NCBI GenBank assembly: GCA_963808315.1
Contig: CAWEFK010000001.1
Span: forward strand, 186,001-250,000
Length of the DNA stretch: 64,000 bases
Reading direction: 5' to 3'
Source: Palsa-504 sp963808315
GTDB taxonomy: Bacteria; Actinomycetota; Actinomycetes; Streptosporangiales; Streptosporangiaceae
This document shows positions 24,976 to 33,450 of the stretch, piece by piece; positions within the stretch are counted from its first letter, which is position 1; every line of letters starts with the position of its first letter. The notes beneath the pieces were generated by a model, which did no database searches, had not been told where the DNA came from, and saw only the letters and a list, made by a program, of their open reading frames with translations. The position numbers were made by a program, and so were the translations under genes.

Positions 24976-25009
24976 ATTTAAATGTAACTTCCGAAGGGAT
25001 GTGGGTGTC

Positions 25010-26671
25010 ATGGCGGACACCTCGGCACGCCGGTGGTGGGCGCTGGTGGCGATCGCGGCTAGCGTGCTCGTCGTCGGGCTCGACCTGACCGTGCTGAACC
25101 TGGCGCTGCCCACAATTTCCAGCGACCTGCACGCCTCGACCAGCGACCTGCAGTGGGTCTCGGACGCCTACAGCCTGGTGCTGGCGGCCGCGATGCTGCC
25201 CGCGGGACTGCTCGGGGACCGGCTCGGGCGCAAGAAGGTGCTGCTGGTCGCGCTGGTGCTGTTCGGGGCCAGCTCGGCGGCGTGCGCCTATGCCAGCGGC
25301 ATCAGTGAGCTGATCGCCGCCCGGGCGGTGCTCGGCATCGGCGCGGCGGCGATCTTCCCGCTGTCGCTGTCGGTGATCCCGGTGCTGTTCGCGCCCGAGG
25401 AGCGGCAGAAGGCGATCGCGCTGATGGCCTCGGCCACCTTCATCAGCTTCCCGATCGGCCCGATCGTCGGCGGGTACCTGCTTGACAACTTCTGGTGGGG
25501 CTCGGTCTTCCTGATCAACGTGCCGGTGGTCGCGCTGGCGCTGATCGCGGTGGCGTTCCTGCTGCCGGAGTCGCGCAGCGAGCGGCGGCCGAGCGTGGAT
25601 GTGATCGGCGTCGTCTTGTCCAGCGCGGGGCTGGCCGGACTGACGTACGGCTTCATCCGGGCCGGGCAGGACAGCTGGACCAATCCGGCCGCGCTGGCCA
25701 CGATCGCCGCCGGGGTCGTGGTGCTCGCGATCCTGGTGGCCTGGGAACGCTGGCTCACCCGGCGGTACGCGGGCGGCGAGGATGGGACCCCGCGCGTGGG
25801 CGGGTTCGGTGGCATTCGCCCGCTGATCGAGCTCCGGTTGTTCCGTTCGGCCGGGTTCACCTGGGGCACCGCGCTGGCCACACTGGTCTCGTTCGCGATG
25901 TTCGGCATCTTGTTCGCGATGCCGCTGTACTTCCAGGAGGTGCGAGGGGTGAACGCGATGGGCAGCGGGCTCCGGCTGCTGCCCATGATCGGCGGCATGG
26001 TCATCGGCATGATCGGCGGCACCCGGCTGGCCTCGCCGCGCAGGGGCGCCGAAGGCGCGGACCCGCGGGCCCCGCGGGCGAACGCCAAGGCGCTGGTCAC
26101 GGTGGGATTCACCCTGATGGCCGCCGCGCTCGGGGTGGGCGCGACCACCACGATAAGCAGCGGCACCGGGTTCGCGGCGGCCTGGTTCGCGGTCTTCGGC
26201 CTCGGGCTTGGGCTGGCCATGCCGCAGGCGATGAACGCGGCGCTTTCCGCCCTGTCGGCCGAGCGCAGCGGCTCCGGTTCGGCGGCGATGTCGGCGTTGC
26301 GCCAGGTCGGCGCCACCATCGGGGTCGCGGTGCTCGGCACCGTGCTCGACTCGGTGTACCGCAGCCACCTGGCGGTGACGCACCTGCCCGCGGCGGCCGC
26401 GGCCACCGCCCAGGGCAGCGTGGTCGAGGGGGTAAGCATCGCCCACCGGCTGGGTTCGGCGGCGCTGCTCGGCTCGACGCGCAGCGCGTTCGTGACCGGG
26501 CTGGACGCGATGCTCTGGGCCTGCGGCGGGATCGCGCTGGTCAGCGCCATCCTCGCGGTGATCTTCCTGCCGCGCCGGGCCGAGGGGACGCCGACGGCGG
26601 TCCCGGCCGGCGACACGGGGCCCGCCTCGGTCGGTGAAACCGGCGCTGAGCGGGCACAATTGGAGGTATGA
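25010..26671 (+). CDS. MFS drug exporter, DHA2 family (EmrB/QacA type, 14 TM)
   Basis: Starting at ATG 25010, after GAAGGGA, gives 553 residues. Motif A-like LLGDRLGRKKVLLVALVLFG and the early LDLTVLNLALPTISSDL are characteristic of DHA2 proteins. Motif C-like ISFPIGPIVGGYLLD is also present. About 14 hydrophobic segments can be traced. It should export drugs or dyes by proton antiport. It overlaps the TetR gene by ATGA, the usual exporter-repressor operon, and carries a TTGACA/CATACT promoter with a dyad. Confidence 0.92.
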   Translation: MADTSARRWWALVAIAASVLVVGLDLTVLNLALPTISSDLHASTSDLQWVSDAYSLVLAAAMLPAGLLGDRLGRKKVLLVALVLFGASSAACAYASGISELIAARAVLGIGAAAIFPLSLSVIPVLFAPEERQKAIALMASATFISFPIGPIVGGYLLDNFWWGSVFLINVPVVALALIAVAFLLPESRSERRPSVDVIGVVLSSAGLAGLTYGFIRAGQDSWTNPAALATIAAGVVVLAILVAWERWLTRRYAGGEDGTPRVGGFGGIRPLIELRLFRSAGFTWGTALATLVSFAMFGILFAMPLYFQEVRGVNAMGSGLRLLPMIGGMVIGMIGGTRLASPRRGAEGADPRAPRANAKALVTVGFTLMAAALGVGATTTISSGTGFAAAWFAVFGLGLGLAMPQAMNAALSALSAERSGSGSAAMSALRQVGATIGVAVLGTVLDSVYRSHLAVTHLPAAAAATAQGSVVEGVSIAHRLGSAALLGSTRSAFVTGLDAMLWACGGIALVSAILAVIFLPRRAEGTPTAVPAGDTGPASVGETGAERAQLEV

Positions 26672-27348
26672 CAGACATGCTCGGCGTCGGGCCTGACTCA
26701 GCAGGCGGCCTGCGCGAGCGGAAGAAGGCCAGGACGCGTGCTTCGCTGCGGGAGCACGCGCTCCGGCTGTTCGCGGAGCAGGGTTACCAGGCCACCACCG
26801 TGGAACAGATCGCGGCGGCGGCCGAGGTGTCGCCCAGCACGTTCTTCCGGTACTTCCCGACCAAGGAAGACCTCGTCCTGCAGGACGACATGGACACCCG
26901 GATGATCGAGGCGCTCGAACGACAGCCGGCCGGGCTCGGCCCGGTCGCCGCGGCCCGCGCGGCCAGCCGGGAGGTGTTCGCCTCCTACACCGCGGCCGAC
27001 CTCGGCCTGATCCAGCAGAATATGGCCCTGACCCTGAGCGTGCCCGAGATCCGGGCCCGGGCGCTTGACGAATTCGCCCGGACCATCGCGGTGATGGGCG
27101 AAGCCCTGGCCAAGCGCTCCGGCCGCCCGGCCGACGACGTGACCGTCCGCACCATCGCCGGGGCCATCATCGGCGTGATCATGTCGATCACGATGCCGTG
27201 GGACGGCTGGTCCGACCGGCAGACCATCGAGGAGACGTTCCGCCGCGTCGATACGGCGCTCGGCCTGCTCGAGCGGCCTGCCCCTGTAGCAGCGGGCACT
27301 GTAGCAGCGGGCACTGTAGAAGCGGGCACTGTAGAAGCGGCACTGTAA
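26668..27348 (+). CDS. TetR-family repressor of the DHA2 exporter
   Basis: 226 residues. The N-terminal TetR HTH reads ALRLFAEQGYQATTVEQIA followed by AAAEVSPSTFFRYFPTKEDL. The C-terminal ligand domain is of the actinobacterial type (AGAIIGVIMSITMPW). It begins inside the exporter's stop codon (ATGA). The last residues are AGTVAAGTVEAGTVEA, encoded by four 15-base tandem repeats at 27288-27345, a disordered tail unlikely to affect the fold. It is expected to bind the dyad upstream of the exporter and control both genes. Confidence 0.92.
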   Translation: MTDMLGVGPDSAGGLRERKKARTRASLREHALRLFAEQGYQATTVEQIAAAAEVSPSTFFRYFPTKEDLVLQDDMDTRMIEALERQPAGLGPVAAARAASREVFASYTAADLGLIQQNMALTLSVPEIRARALDEFARTIAVMGEALAKRSGRPADDVTVRTIAGAIIGVIMSITMPWDGWSDRQTIEETFRRVDTALGLLERPAPVAAGTVAAGTVEAGTVEAAL

Positions 27349-27460
27349 GGCGACGGGCGCGGCTTACGTGCGGCGACGGGTCCCGCTCGGCATAATGGGC
27401 GAGGACAGCACAGGTGAGCCGGGAAGCCTGGTCGGCCCGGATCAAGCTCGGGAGCCGGCC

Positions 27461-28822
27461 ATGTACCGCGGCGTTTTCTCCTCCGCGCTAGCCTCGCACT
27501 GGCGCCGGGAAGTGCTGCGCACCAGCCTATGGTTCGTGCCCGCCCTCGAGGTCGCGGGCGCGATCGTGCTGTTCGCCGGCACGCTGACCGCGGACCGGGC
27601 CAATTACCGCGGCGACTTCACCATCCCGGGCTGGGTGATCAGCGGCAGCGCGGACACCGCCCGGCAGATCCTGACCGCGATCGCGGCCGCCATCATCACC
27701 GTGGTCGGGGTGGTTTTCTCGATCATCCTGGTCACGCTGACCCTGGCCTCGACCCAGTTCGGGCCGCGGATGCTGCGGAACTTCATCCGTGACCGGGGCA
27801 CCCAGCTGACCCTGGGCACGTTCGTGGCCACGTTCGTCTACGCGGTGCTGGTCCTGGCCTCGGTCGGGACCGGGTCCCACGGGAACTTCGTGCCGCACAT
27901 CAGCGTGACCGTGACGCTCGGCCTGATGGTGGCCGACCTGGCCGTGCTCATCTACTTCATCCACCACACCGCCACCTCGATCCAGCTGCCCCAGGTCATC
28001 GCCAGCATCGCCGCCGACCTGGCCGAGGCGATCGCCGAACAGGGCAGCGGGAACGCCGAGCCGCAGGCCCGCTGCGGCCCGGCCACGGCCGAGCTGGTGG
28101 CCAAGGCCGAACGGGAAGGCGGCGTCCTGCTCGCCCCGGACAGTGGCTACGTGCAGTTCATCAAGCACCAGAACCTGGTCAAGCTGGCCACCGCGGCCGA
28201 TGCGGTGATCAACCTCGAGCACCGCCCCGGGCACTTCGTGGTGCGCGGGCAACGATTCGCGACGGTGTGGCCGCCGACGGCGGAGCCGATGGTGCGCCAG
28301 GCCCTGGGCGGCGCGCACATCGTCGGTCCGCACCGGACGCTGACACAGGACGTGTCGTTCGGCATCGACCAGCTTGTGGAGATCGCCCTGCGCGCTCTGT
28401 CGGCTGCGGTCAACGACACCTTTACGGCCTTGACCTGCATCGACTGGCTCGGAGAGAACCTGTGCAAGATCGTGACCGGGTGGCATCCGGCCCGGGTGCA
28501 CCGGGACAGCCGGGGCTTCATCCGGGTCATCGCGCCCGAGCCGGCCTACGACCGGCTGGTCCAGCGGTCCTTCGAGAAGCTCAGGCAGAGCAGCCTGGGC
28601 GAGCCGGCCGTGATGATCCGCCTGCTGGACGCGCTGGCCCGGATCATGGCCGAGACGACAAGCGCCGGGCAGCGCCGGGTGCTGCTCGACCAGGCGGCCA
28701 TGATCGACCGGGCCTGCGAGCGCTCGGTGCCGGAAGCGGCCGACCGGGCCGACGTCCGGCGTCGCTACGAGTCCCTCTTGACCCTGGAGTCACAGTTGAC
28801 CGCCGGTGCCCCGAGCGCGTAA
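27461..28822 (+). CDS. DUF2254 membrane protein
   Basis: Starting at ATG 27461, after GGGAG, gives 453 residues. Four transmembrane segments in the first ~190 residues are followed by a large soluble C-terminal domain. Typical DUF2254 stretches are visible: STQFGPRMLRNFIRD, GTFVATFVYAVLVLAS, and DVSFGIDQLVEIALRALS with AAVNDTFTA. The biochemical role of the family is unknown. It follows the exporter operon with 112 bases between and may have its own promoter. The upstream 31 codons of the open frame lack similarity and were dropped. Confidence 0.88.
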   Translation: MYRGVFSSALASHWRREVLRTSLWFVPALEVAGAIVLFAGTLTADRANYRGDFTIPGWVISGSADTARQILTAIAAAIITVVGVVFSIILVTLTLASTQFGPRMLRNFIRDRGTQLTLGTFVATFVYAVLVLASVGTGSHGNFVPHISVTVTLGLMVADLAVLIYFIHHTATSIQLPQVIASIAADLAEAIAEQGSGNAEPQARCGPATAELVAKAEREGGVLLAPDSGYVQFIKHQNLVKLATAADAVINLEHRPGHFVVRGQRFATVWPPTAEPMVRQALGGAHIVGPHRTLTQDVSFGIDQLVEIALRALSAAVNDTFTALTCIDWLGENLCKIVTGWHPARVHRDSRGFIRVIAPEPAYDRLVQRSFEKLRQSSLGEPAVMIRLLDALARIMAETTSAGQRRVLLDQAAMIDRACERSVPEAADRADVRRRYESLLTLESQLTAGAPSA

Positions 28823-28882
28823 CCCCATATACTCGCTATCTCGGCAGGGTCGCGGAAGCTTGAAGGAGAAGCACGAGGTCTC

Positions 28883-29701
28883 ATGACACAGCCCCTCGAC
28901 ACGACCAAACCGAACATCGCCCGCATGTACGACTACTGGCTCGGCGGCAAGGACAACTTCGAAGCCGACCGCAAGGCGGCCGAGGCGGTCAGGGAACGAC
29001 GTCCCGAGGTCGCGGAGCAGGCGCTTGACAACAAGAAGTTCCTGACCCGTGCCGTCACCTACGTGGCCGGGCAGGGGGTCAGGCAGTTCCTGGACATCGG
29101 CTCCGGGCTGCCCACCTCCCCGTCGGCGCGGCCGGGAAAGCAGCCGCCCTGGCTGTCCACCCACGAGGCGGCCGCGGCCGTCGTGGCGGACCCGGTGGTG
29201 GCCTACGTTGACTACGATCCCGTGGCCGTGCTGCATTCCGAGGCGCTGCTGACCGGAGGCAGCCAGCGGGTCGTCGCGGTCGCCGGGGACATGCGTGACC
29301 CCGCGGCGATACTCGCCAGGGAGGAGATCAGGAACGCCGGTTTCGACCCGAACGAACCCGCCTGCGTCATCCTCGCATGCGTGCTGCACTTCGTGGACGG
29401 CCCGACCGCGCGCGGCATCGTGACCGCGTTCGCTCAGGCGCTGGCGCCCGGGTCGTACCTGGTCATCTCCATCGGATTCGCCCGGGGCGACGGCGGCGAG
29501 GACTTCGCCCGCACCTACAACGCCCAGGGCGGTGCCCGCATCTACGCTCAGACCTGGGAACAGATCACGGCCCTGTTCGACGGCCTGGAGCTGCTGCCGC
29601 CCGGCATCGTGGACAGCGCGGTCTGGCGGCCGGAATGGCCGCAGACTGCGCAACCGGACCGGCCAAGCATCATCGCCGCCGGGGTCGGCCGCCGGACGTA
29701 G
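28883..29701 (+). CDS. SAM-dependent methyltransferase, DUF574 family
   Basis: 272 residues with the signature opening TTKPNIARMYDYWLGGKDNF and then FLDIGSGLPT, the SAM-binding motif I of this actinomycete-specific family. DYDPVAVLHSEALL and CVLHFVDG are further family blocks. DUF574 members are numerous in Streptomyces and Streptosporangiales, and their substrates are unknown. GAAGGAG lies upstream. It probably forms its own transcription unit. Confidence 0.92.
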   Translation: MTQPLDTTKPNIARMYDYWLGGKDNFEADRKAAEAVRERRPEVAEQALDNKKFLTRAVTYVAGQGVRQFLDIGSGLPTSPSARPGKQPPWLSTHEAAAAVVADPVVAYVDYDPVAVLHSEALLTGGSQRVVAVAGDMRDPAAILAREEIRNAGFDPNEPACVILACVLHFVDGPTARGIVTAFAQALAPGSYLVISIGFARGDGGEDFARTYNAQGGARIYAQTWEQITALFDGLELLPPGIVDSAVWRPEWPQTAQPDRPSIIAAGVGRRT

Positions 29702-29857
29702 GCGGCTCGCCCCGGTCCGCTCCCGGCTAGCCTCGGTGGTGACGAGCCAAGGTTCGTTCGGCCGAAAATTTCTGGCCGGTTGGTCGGAAAAGCCGTCGCC
29801 CCGTTCGTGGAAGCACTGACGGGGCGCCAACGGGAGCCCCACCGACATGGAGGCGCT

Positions 29858-30202
29858 ATGAAGTACGTCATCTTGATCGCCAACACCGAAGCGAGCCGGC
29901 AGCTGTCAGAGGCCGACTACCAGGCCTGGTACGCGGACATCACGGCCTGGTACGAGAAGGGCGGCGGCGGGTCGGGCCGGCTGGTCGACGGCGGGAACCA
30001 GCTGGCGGCCCCCGCCGAGGCCAAGACGGTGCGGGCCAGCGGCGTCACCGACGGACCGTTCATGGAGACCAAGGAGGCCCTCGGCGGGTACTCGATGCTG
30101 GAAACCGACACCATCGACGAAGCCGTGGACGTCGCGCGGACCTGGCCCGGCGTGGACCAGGGCTGGATCACGATCGAGGTCAGGCCCATCCTCGCGATGT
30201 GA
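29858..30202 (+). CDS. YCII-related (DGPF) protein, partner of ECF42
   Basis: Starting at ATG 29858, after ATGGAGG, gives 114 residues. MKYVILIANTEASRQLSEAD and TDGPFMETKEALGGY carry the DGPF motif. These small dimeric alpha-beta proteins are genomically tied to ECF42 sigma factors, as here, with the sigma gene convergent and three bases away. A degraded relative lies at 44453. Confidence 0.92.
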   Translation: MKYVILIANTEASRQLSEADYQAWYADITAWYEKGGGGSGRLVDGGNQLAAPAEAKTVRASGVTDGPFMETKEALGGYSMLETDTIDEAVDVARTWPGVDQGWITIEVRPILAM

Positions 30203-30205
30203 CCG

Positions 30206-31408
30206 TTACAGCGACAGGCGGCGGGTGAGCAGCTCGCGCTCGGCTGGGTTGCCGGCCAGCGCGAGCGCCCGCTCGCGCGCGGCCTTGGCCTCCTCCTCGC
30301 GCCCGAGCCCGGACAGCAGCCCGGCCCGCAGCGCGTGGAAGAGCCGGTAGGAGTCAAGCTCGGCCGCGAGCGGCGTGAGCTCGTCGAGCGCCGCTTGCGG
30401 GCCGGCCACGTACCGGGTGGCCACGGCCCGGTTGAGCAGGACCACCGGGGACGGCGTCAGGGCCTGCAGCCGGTCATAGAGCAGCCGGATCTGGGCCCAG
30501 TCGGTGTGCTCGTAGTCCGGTGCCTCCGCGTGCAGCGCGGCGATGGCCGCCTGGACCTGGTAAGGGCCCGCGTCGCGGCTGGCCAGTGCCCGGTCGAGCA
30601 GCCGGACGGCCTCGCCGATCAGCGCCCGGTCCCACCGGGTCCGGTCCTGCTCGGCCAGCCGGACCAGCCGGCCCCAGCCGTCGAACCTGGTCGCCGCGCG
30701 GGACTCGTGCAGCAGGAGCAACGCGAGCAGGCCGAGCACCTCGGGTTCGCGCGGCATCAGCCGGTGCAGCAGCCTGGTCAGGGTGACGGCCTGGGCGGCC
30801 AGGTCGCGCCGGGCGGGCTCGCGGCCCGCGCTGGCCAGGTAGCCCTCGTTGAAGACCAGGTAGACCACGGTGAGCACCTCGCCAAGCCGTCCGGCCAGCT
30901 GGTCAGGATCGGGGACCCGCACGTCGGCGCGGGCGGCGCGCAGCGCCTTGCGTGCCCGCAGCAGCCGCTGGCCCATCGTGGCCTCGGTGGCCAGGAACGC
31001 GGCGGCGATCTGGTCGGTGGTCAGGCCGCACACGGCCCGCAGCGTCAGCGCGATCTGGGCCTCGCGCGGCAGCGCGGGATGACAGCAGGCGAAGATCATG
31101 CCGAGGAGTTCGTCGTCCGCCGACTCCGGCTCGGTGTCCGCGTCACTGGCGGTGGCCGCGAGCAGCGCCATTTTCTGCTGCCCGGCCCGGTCCCGGCGCA
31201 GCCGGTCCAGGGCCTTGCGGCGGGCCGTGGTGGCCAGCCAGCCGCCGGGATTGGGCGGCGGGCCATCACTCCAGTGCTCGATCGCCTCGATGAACGCGTC
31301 CTGCACGGCTTCTTCGGCCAGCCCCACGTCACCGAGGCGGGCGGCCAGCGTGGCCCTGATCCAGGTCGCCTCGGCCCGGTAGATCCGCTCGAGCTCGGCT
31401 GCGTCCAT
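30206..31408 (-). CDS. ECF42-group RNA polymerase sigma factor with C-terminal extension
   Basis: Starting at ATG 31408 gives 400 residues. Region 2 includes AEEAVQDAFIEAIEHW and GGWLATTARRKALDRLRR. Region 4 includes LTTDQIAAAFLATEATMGQRL. A ~230-residue C-terminal helical domain with TPR character follows (VVYLVFNEGYLAS, VLLNRAVATRYVAGPQAALDEL). This extension and the neighbouring DGPF protein are hallmarks of ECF42. The family lacks a classic anti-sigma factor, and the extension is needed for activity. The frame is open upstream to 32239, antisense to the hydratase, and was not used. Confidence 0.93.
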   Translation of the reverse strand: MDAAELERIYRAEATWIRATLAARLGDVGLAEEAVQDAFIEAIEHWSDGPPPNPGGWLATTARRKALDRLRRDRAGQQKMALLAATASDADTEPESADDELLGMIFACCHPALPREAQIALTLRAVCGLTTDQIAAAFLATEATMGQRLLRARKALRAARADVRVPDPDQLAGRLGEVLTVVYLVFNEGYLASAGREPARRDLAAQAVTLTRLLHRLMPREPEVLGLLALLLLHESRAATRFDGWGRLVRLAEQDRTRWDRALIGEAVRLLDRALASRDAGPYQVQAAIAALHAEAPDYEHTDWAQIRLLYDRLQALTPSPVVLLNRAVATRYVAGPQAALDELTPLAAELDSYRLFHALRAGLLSGLGREEEAKAARERALALAGNPAERELLTRRLSL

Positions 31409-31431
31409 TCGGGTCCCGGTCTGGTCCGGTG

Positions 31432-31525
31432 TCGGTGTCCGCGGTCGGGGGCCGCGGTCGGGGGTCGCGGTCGGGGGTCGCGGTCGGGGGTCGCGGTCGG
31501 GGTTCGCGGTCGGGGTTCGCGGTCG
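31432..31525. repeat. 12-base tandem repeat between ECF42 and the hydratase
   Basis: About seven copies of GGTCGGGGGTCGC-like units (TCGCGGTCGGGG) lie directly upstream of the ECF42 start and downstream of the hydratase stop. Length variation here could alter the sigma gene's leader. Confidence 0.85.
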
Positions 31526-31527
31526 GG

Positions 31528-32340
31528 TCAGGCGCCGCTGAACCGCGGCGGCCGCTTGGCGGCGAACGCCGCGAGGCCCTCGGCGAAGTCGCCGGATTCG
31601 GCCATCTCCCGCTGGATCCCGGCCTCGAACTCGAGCTGGGCGTCCATCCGGTCGTACATCCAGTGGTTCAGCTGGCGCTTGATGCCCGCGTAGGACTTGG
31701 TGGCCCCGGCGGCCATCCGGTCGAGTAGCTCGCCGGTCCTGGCCCCGAACTCCGCGTCCGGCCAGACCTGGTTGATCAGCCCCCAGTCCACGGCCTTGCG
31801 GGCGTCGAGCCGCTCCCCCAGCATCGCCAGCTCCGCGGCCCGGGCGAACCCGACCCGGGCGGGCACGAACAGCGACGAGCCGCCGTCCGGGACCAGGCCG
31901 ATGTTGACGAAGGCGAGGGAGAAGTACGCCGACTCGGCGGCCACCACGAGGTCGCACGCCAGCGCGAGGGACAGGCCGATCCCGGCCGCCGGGCCGTTCA
32001 CCGCGGCGATGACCGGCTTGGGCATCCGCCGGATTCCGGTGATCAGCGGGTGATACCGCTCCGTGAGGATCTTGTACACGTCGACCGGACCGTCGCCGGC
32101 CTGCTCGGCCGCCTCCTTCAGGTCGGCGCCGCTGGAGAAGGCGCGCCCGGCCCCGGTGACGACGACCGCCCGGATCTCCGGGTTGCCGGTGACCTCCTCG
32201 ATCGCCGCGAACAGGTCGGCGGAGAACTGCTGGCTCCACGCGTTCATCCGCTCGGGACGGTTGAGCTCAATCGTGGCACCCGGGCCGTGACGGTACAGGT
32301 TGACGGTCTCATACTGGCGGTACAGCTCATCGTCACTCAC
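31528..32340 (-). CDS. enoyl-CoA hydratase/isomerase family protein
   Basis: 270 residues of the crotonase fold. ELNRPERMNAWSQQ and GAGRAFSSGADLKE form the CoA/oxyanion site. AVNGPAAGIGLSLALACD and AYFSLAFVNIGLVPDGGSS place the catalytic region, and KRPPRFSGA ends it. An Asp appears at the position of the second catalytic acid (VPDGGSS). Substrate is unknown. Fatty-acid or branched-chain degradation is plausible. It is divergent from PPK2 with a short gap. Confidence 0.9.
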   Translation of the reverse strand: MSDDELYRQYETVNLYRHGPGATIELNRPERMNAWSQQFSADLFAAIEEVTGNPEIRAVVVTGAGRAFSSGADLKEAAEQAGDGPVDVYKILTERYHPLITGIRRMPKPVIAAVNGPAAGIGLSLALACDLVVAAESAYFSLAFVNIGLVPDGGSSLFVPARVGFARAAELAMLGERLDARKAVDWGLINQVWPDAEFGARTGELLDRMAAGATKSYAGIKRQLNHWMYDRMDAQLEFEAGIQREMAESGDFAEGLAAFAAKRPPRFSGA

Positions 32341-32383
32341 GCGGTCATGCTAGCGGCTGAACGACCAGAGGAGAATACGTGCC

Positions 32384-33217
32384 ATGGCAGGCAAGGACTC
32401 TGACCAAGCGACGCGGACGCTGCCCAGGAAGCTGTACGAGACCGAGCTGTACCGGCTGCAGGGCGAACTGGTGAAGATGCAGGAGTGGATGCGCACCCAG
32501 GGCGCCCGGATGGTGGTGGTCTTCGAGGGCCGGGACGCGGCCGGCAAGGGCAGCACGATCAAGCGGGTGACCGAGTACCTGAATCCCCGGGTGGCCAGGA
32601 TCGCGGCGCTGCCCGCGCCGACCGAACGGGAACGGTCGCAGTGGTACTTCCAGCGTTACTGCGACCGCCTGCCCGCCGCGGGTGAGCTCGTCTTGTTCGA
32701 TCGCAGCTGGTACAACCGGGCCGGGGTGGAACACGTCATGGGGTTCTGCACCAAAGAGGAGTACAGCCGGTTCCTGCACCAGTGCCCGATCTTCGAGCGG
32801 CTGCTGGTCGAGGACGGCATTTTCCTGCGCAAATACTGGTTCTCGGTCAGCGACTCCGAACAGCAGCGTCGTTTTAAGTCCCGGCTGCACGATCCCATGC
32901 GCAGCTGGAAGCTCTCGCCGATGGACCTGGAGTCGATCACCCGGTGGGAGGACTACTCGCGGGCCAAGGACGAGATGTTCGTCCACACCGACATTCCCGA
33001 GGCGCCGTGGCACGTGGTGGAAAGCGACGACAAGCGGTCCGCCCGGATCAACATGATCGCCCACCTGCTCAGCACGATCCCCTACCACAACGTGCAACCG
33101 CCGTCCCTGAAGCTCCCGCGGCGGCCCGCGGCCCGGGGCTACGTCCGCATCCCGAGGGACATGCAGGCCTACGTCCCCGACCACGCGGCCGAACTGCTGG
33201 CGCAGGCCGGTCGTTAG
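32384..33217 (+). CDS. ppk2: polyphosphate kinase 2 (PPK2)
   Basis: 277 residues. Walker A-like VVFEGRDAAGKGSTIKRV, FDRSWYNRAGVEHVMGFC and the KYWFSVSDSEQQRRF segment are diagnostic of single-domain PPK2. Such enzymes phosphorylate nucleoside diphosphates with polyphosphate, or run the reverse reaction. LSPMDLESITRWEDYS with AKDEMFVHTDI is the family lid region. A stem-loop follows the stop codon. Confidence 0.93.
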   Translation: MAGKDSDQATRTLPRKLYETELYRLQGELVKMQEWMRTQGARMVVVFEGRDAAGKGSTIKRVTEYLNPRVARIAALPAPTERERSQWYFQRYCDRLPAAGELVLFDRSWYNRAGVEHVMGFCTKEEYSRFLHQCPIFERLLVEDGIFLRKYWFSVSDSEQQRRFKSRLHDPMRSWKLSPMDLESITRWEDYSRAKDEMFVHTDIPEAPWHVVESDDKRSARINMIAHLLSTIPYHNVQPPSLKLPRRPAARGYVRIPRDMQAYVPDHAAELLAQAGR

Positions 33218-33229
33218 CTCCGGCGCCCC

Positions 33230-33261
33230 CTGAGGGGTCGTTAGCTCCTGTGACCCCTTAG
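33230..33261 (+). terminator. stem-loop terminator after ppk2
   Basis: CTGAGGGGTC (33230-33239) and GACCCCTTAG (33252-33261) form a 10-bp stem with one mismatch, 13 bases after the ppk2 stop. It is overlapped by a duplicated GTCGTTAGCTCC (33210 and 33238). Confidence 0.6.
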
Positions 33262-33354
33262 GTATGCCGGATAGGCATAACCACCGATGCCAGCCGGGCC
33301 GCGACAGGCCATGATGGCGTTGCGGCGTGGCAGGCCAGCGACCGGACAGCGCGC

Positions 33355-33429
33355 CTCTCGCCGAGCGGCGTGCTCCTCGGGACAGCGGGGATCTCGCCGG
33401 GTGGCGTGCTCCTCGGGACAGCGGGGATC
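33355..33429 (+). repeat. two ~37-base direct repeats before the NB-ARC gene
   Basis: Two near-identical copies of a unit beginning TCTCGCCG and ending GACAGCGGGGAT lie immediately upstream of the NB-ARC start. In frame they would read LLGTAGI twice, which argues against starting the protein at 33370. Confidence 0.8.
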
Positions 33430-33450
33430 CGGCGGATACGGGGGGGTCCG

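Noticed and set aside
25001..26671. Long minus-strand frames opposite the DHA2 exporter
   Set aside because: Arg/Gln/Asp-rich shadow of a clear 14-TM transporter.
30206..32239. A 677-codon open frame extending the ECF42 gene upstream
   Set aside because: The upstream 275 codons are antisense to the enoyl-CoA hydratase and arginine/glycine-rich. The family start fits ATG 31408.
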